Shown here one piece after another: positions 5,135-7,494 of a DNA stretch of 7,494 nucleotides (positions within the stretch are counted from its first letter, which is position 1; each line of letters starts with the position of its first letter). This stretch comes from Acidobacteriota bacterium. Lineage in GTDB: Bacteria > Acidobacteriota > Terriglobia > UBA7540. The stretch covers positions 1-7,494 of the forward strand of contig JAJYNF010000006.1 of the NCBI GenBank assembly GCA_021786455.1, written 5' to 3'. A model generated the notes under the pieces. It made no database searches, was not told where the DNA came from, and saw only the letters and a program-made list of their open reading frames with translations. The position numbers and the translations under genes are program-made.

Positions 5135-6319
5135 ATGCGTCCCTCGGCCATCCTCGCTTCCATACTCCTGCTGAGCAGCGCGGCATTGAACGCCCAACAG
5201 ACCTGCGCGAATTACTCGATCGTTATCAACACGCCCGAAGACAAGCTGATGCTCGCGGTCAACGGCGCCAACGAACCGCAAGAGCAAGTGTCGGCCCTCG
5301 AGAAATTCGCCCAGCAATACCCAAACTCCAAATTTATGCCCTGCGTGGATGAATACTTGACGCGGGCCTACGTCAAGCTCCGTCAATACACCCTGGCGAT
5401 CACGGCAGGCCAAAAAGCCGTGGCGGCGCATTATCTGGACGTGATATTCCTCGAAGATCTCCTGAAAGCCTATATCGTCAGTGGCCAGGCCAATAGCCAA
5501 GCTTTTAATCTATTGGAAATGGCTCCGGCAGAGATCGCTCGAGAGGCGCAGGTGGCGCGCCCCGCCGGGACCTCCGATGTGGCTTGGCAGCAAATGGAGA
5601 AGCAAGCGGCATCCACCGCGCAAAATGAAGCCGACTTTATGCAATACGCCTTCTTTCAGCTTCTCGCCCACGTCAGTGATCCCAACCAACGTCTTGCTGA
5701 CCTGAATCAATTCGCGCAAGCGTATCCTGCGGAGGCTCGGAGGAACGCCGGATTACTGAATAACCAGTATGCGCAGGCATACACCATGCTCGGTCAAACG
5801 GAGAAGGCAGATGATTATGCCGAAAAGACCCTGGCAGCGGATCCGAACAACGTGGACGCCCTGAGCTTGCTGGCGTTCGACTACGCTATTCAGCGCCGAA
5901 CGAAATTCGCTCAAGCGGTAGCGGATGCTAATAAGGTCATTGAAATAGTTCCGACCTTGCCACAGCCGAAGGGTGCAACCGATGCCCAGTTCCAAGCTCA
6001 ACAGAATAACCTGCTCGGAGTTGCTCATTTGGTGCTGGGTTATGTTGATTTGGTGCGTGCCAGCAGCGGGAATCGCTATGCTACCCACCTGCAAATGGCC
6101 CCGGCCATTCATGAGCTTGAGTCGGCCCGGAAGCTCTTGGCCAACAACCCAAGGCTGGAAGGTGGCACGCTGCTCTACCTGGGCGATGCCTATGAGGCAG
6201 AGTATCCTGCCGAGCACCATGCAGCGCTGGATGTGCTCACGCAGGCGGCTTCCCTCAAAAGTCCCTGGCAGTCGCCAGCGCAACAGTTGCTGGCCAAGGT
6301 CCGGCGCGTAGTTCATTGA
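5135..6319 (+). CDS. Secreted tetratricopeptide-repeat protein
   Basis: A 394-residue exported protein made largely of TPR-like helical repeats, a scaffold type that binds other proteins; no enzymatic motif is seen. Residues 1-20 are a signal peptide (ILASILLLSSAALNAQ, with cleavage likely after LNA). Repeat-like helix pairs lie at about 47-95, 165-200, 208-239 (best one: AYTMLGQTEKADDYAEKTL then ADPNNVDAL), 243-272 and 290-375. The mature part has only two Cys, Cys24 and Cys70, which could form one disulfide in the periplasm. Cys24 is not in a proper lipobox (NAQQTC), so it is probably not a lipoprotein. Proteins of this sort are common in Acidobacteriota, but I do not recognise a named family. 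It stands alone, divergent from the cupin operon and convergent with groEL, and has no plausible partner gene beside it. Confidence 0.8.
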   Translation: MRPSAILASILLLSSAALNAQQTCANYSIVINTPEDKLMLAVNGANEPQEQVSALEKFAQQYPNSKFMPCVDEYLTRAYVKLRQYTLAITAGQKAVAAHYLDVIFLEDLLKAYIVSGQANSQAFNLLEMAPAEIAREAQVARPAGTSDVAWQQMEKQAASTAQNEADFMQYAFFQLLAHVSDPNQRLADLNQFAQAYPAEARRNAGLLNNQYAQAYTMLGQTEKADDYAEKTLAADPNNVDALSLLAFDYAIQRRTKFAQAVADANKVIEIVPTLPQPKGATDAQFQAQQNNLLGVAHLVLGYVDLVRASSGNRYATHLQMAPAIHELESARKLLANNPRLEGGTLLYLGDAYEAEYPAEHHAALDVLTQAASLKSPWQSPAQQLLAKVRRVVH

Positions 6320-6384
6320 GCCGAGAACCCAGGCCCAAGTTGCGAATCCCGGCGGGGGGCTATCGCTGCGAGCCCCGAGCAAAC

Positions 6385-6413
6385 AAAAAAGGGCGGAGAA
6401 TGAATCTCCGCCC
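6385..6413 (-). terminator. Rho-independent terminator of groEL
   Basis: A perfect 9-bp stem, GGGCGGAGA (6391-6399) with TCTCCGCCC (6405-6413), has a 5-nt loop. On the minus strand it is followed at once by six T (6390-6385), the layout of an intrinsic terminator for leftward transcription from groEL. On the plus strand the hairpin is followed by TGAAAAAA with no T-run, so it would not be an efficient terminator for the convergent TPR gene, though it may protect that mRNA's 3' end. Confidence 0.85.
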
Positions 6414-6428
6414 TGAAAAAAGGCGCAT

Positions 6429-6448
6429 CAAGCCCCGGGAACGGCTTG
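6429..6448. repeat. Small inverted repeat between groEL and its terminator
   Basis: CAAGCC (6429-6434) pairs with GGCTTG (6443-6448) around an 8-nt loop. It sits in the 3' untranslated part of the groEL message, upstream of the main terminator. A T-run on the minus strand follows only after about 7 nt (6421-6416), so at best it is a weak first terminator. Confidence 0.35.
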
Positions 6449-6491
6449 GCGCTACGGCGCTAGGCTTCTCTTTGACCCTTGCCAGCGCCTA

Positions 6492-7494
6492 TTAGTACAT
6501 CCCACCGCCCATCCCGGCGCCAGGCGCTGGAGCGTGCTTCTCCTCTTTCTCCGGAATCTCACTGACCATCGCTTCGGTAGTCAGCAAGAGCGAAGCAATC
6601 GAGGCGGAGTTCTGCAGGGCGCTACGGGTCACTTTGGTCGGGTCAATCACGCCCATCTCGACCAAGTCACCGTAGGTCTCGGTTTGCGCGTTGAATCCGA
6701 AGTTCGAGTTGGAGTTGCCGCGGATCTTCTCGCTGACGACGGCCCCTTCCCAGCCGGCATTTTGGGCGATTAGGCGGAGCGGCTCTTCGAGCGCCCGCTT
6801 GACGATGTTGATGCCGATCTGCTCGTCGCCTTCGGCCTTCAGCTTGTCCAAGGCTGGAATGCAGCGCACCAATGCCACGCCGCCGCCGGGAACGATGCCT
6901 TCCTCGACGGCTGCCTTGGTGGCGTGCATGGCATCCTCGACCCGAGCCTTCTTCTCCTTCATTTCGGTCTCGGTCGCGGCGCCTACCTTGATCTGCGCCA
7001 CGCCGCCAACCAGCTTGGCCAGCCGCTCTTGCAGCTTCTCGCGGTCGTAGTCCGAGGTTGTTTCCTCGATCTGCGCGCGGATTTGCTTGACGCGGCCTTC
7101 AATGGCGTTCGACTTGCCCGCGCCCTCAACGATGGTGGTGTTGTCCTTATCCACCGTGATCTTCTTGGCGCGGCCCAGGTCTTCAAGCTTCACATTTTCG
7201 AGCTTGATGCCGAGGTCCTCCGTGATGGCCTTGCCGCCGGTCAGGGTGGCGATGTCTTCCAGCATGGCCTTGCGGCGATCACCGAAACCCGGCGCCTTGA
7301 CGGCGCAGCAATGGAGCGTGCCGCGCAGCTTGTTGACCACCAGGGTCGCCAGCGCTTCGCCGTCGACGTCTTCGGCGATGATCAGCAGCGGCTTGCTCGA
7401 CTTTGCAATCTGCTCGAGCAGCGGCAGCAGGTCCTTCATCGAGCTGATTTTCTTTTCGTGAATCAGGACGGAGGCATCTTCAAGGACGCATTCC
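6492..7494 (-). CDS. groEL: GroEL chaperonin, C-terminal 333 residues (runs off the window)
   Basis: The ATP-driven 60-kDa chaperonin that folds proteins inside a double-ring cavity in the cytoplasm, with GroES as lid. The visible part starts in the apical domain (ECVLEDASVLIHEKKISSMKD) and continues past position 7439 to the window edge, so the ATG at 7437-7439 is internal. Clear family blocks follow: PLLIIAEDVDGEALATLVVN, AVKAPGFGDRRKAML, TSDYDREKLQERLAKLVGG, then ARVEDAMHATKAAVEEG with the Asp of ATP hydrolysis (Asp398 in E. coli), PGGGVAL, and DPTKVTRSALQNSASIA. About 210 N-terminal residues lie outside. The tail is short, APAPGAGMGGGMY, with only a brief Gly/Met run. A neighbouring Cys pair precedes AVKAPG (LHCCAVKAPG), where E. 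coli has KVAAVKAPG. groES is not in the window. Confidence 0.98.
   Translation of the reverse strand, partial: ECVLEDASVLIHEKKISSMKDLLPLLEQIAKSSKPLLIIAEDVDGEALATLVVNKLRGTLHCCAVKAPGFGDRRKAMLEDIATLTGGKAITEDLGIKLENVKLEDLGRAKKITVDKDNTTIVEGAGKSNAIEGRVKQIRAQIEETTSDYDREKLQERLAKLVGGVAQIKVGAATETEMKEKKARVEDAMHATKAAVEEGIVPGGGVALVRCIPALDKLKAEGDEQIGINIVKRALEEPLRLIAQNAGWEGAVVSEKIRGNSNSNFGFNAQTETYGDLVEMGVIDPTKVTRSALQNSASIASLLLTTEAMVSEIPEKEEKHAPAPGAGMGGGMY

Noticed and set aside
4891..5163. N-terminal extension of the cupin by about 91 residues
   Set aside because: The frame is open, but the stretch lacks cupin similarity, is irregular and basic, and contains the likely promoter. The internal ATG at 4888-4890 has a perfect ribosome site at 7 nt.
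5040..5174. Small plus-strand ORF (MTPALEMKLPRV) overlapping the start of the TPR gene
   Set aside because: No ribosome site precedes the ATG and it runs out of frame into the signal-peptide codons of the real gene. Kept only as a weak upstream-ORF idea.
7437..7439. groEL start at this ATG
   Set aside because: The frame continues to the window edge with clear GroEL residues (ECVLED, then LIHEKKISS), so this Met is internal.
1..7494. CRISPR array, tRNA, rRNA or riboswitch
   Set aside because: Reading both strands, I saw no regularly spaced repeats, no cloverleaf or rRNA-like segments, and no riboswitch-like conserved leader.

Overview
The window looks like a chromosomal piece of a Gram-negative bacterium with an outer membrane, most plausibly an Acidobacteriota member or something close to one. 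I infer this from the secreted TPR proteins, an Omp85-like outer-membrane barrel with TPRs at its N terminus, and a GroEL with a short Gly/Met tail ending in MY. The taxonomic call rests on pattern recognition only.

Layout from left to right. Positions 1-703 are a transposon graveyard. It holds a minus-strand IS256-family (Mutator-type) transposase fragment with an in-frame stop, abutting a plus-strand N-terminal fragment of an ISAs1-family transposase that also has an in-frame stop. Positions 704-926 hold no recognisable gene. Positions 927-3583 (minus) are a tightly packed three-gene operon: a small PA2779-like protein with two hydrophobic segments, then a secreted C39-type cysteine peptidase, then a TPR-POTRA-beta-barrel protein of Omp85-like build. 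The operon has its own promoter-like sequence at 3622-3650. The first two genes are 3 nt apart and the last two overlap. Positions 3744-4890 (minus) are a two-gene operon of a small KdgF-like cupin and an SDR-fold protein that lacks the usual Tyr-x-x-x-Lys pair. Positions 4891-5134 are a divergent intergenic region. A plus-strand secreted TPR protein follows at 5135-6319. A convergent intergenic region carries a strong intrinsic terminator serving groEL, whose 3' two thirds fill 6492-7494 (minus) and run off the right edge.

The most interesting part is the three-gene envelope operon. In the PA2778/PA2779 gene pairs of proteobacteria, a C39-like peptidase with TPRs sits next to a small PA2779 protein. 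Here the peptidase is a stand-alone secreted domain, and the TPRs sit instead at the N terminus of an outer-membrane barrel encoded by an overlapping downstream gene. This suggests, without proving, a dedicated envelope machine in which a membrane-tethered small protein, a periplasmic protease and an outer-membrane pore work together. The cupin/SDR pair is probably metabolic, possibly sugar-acid chemistry, and looks unrelated to it. GroEL is ordinary housekeeping.
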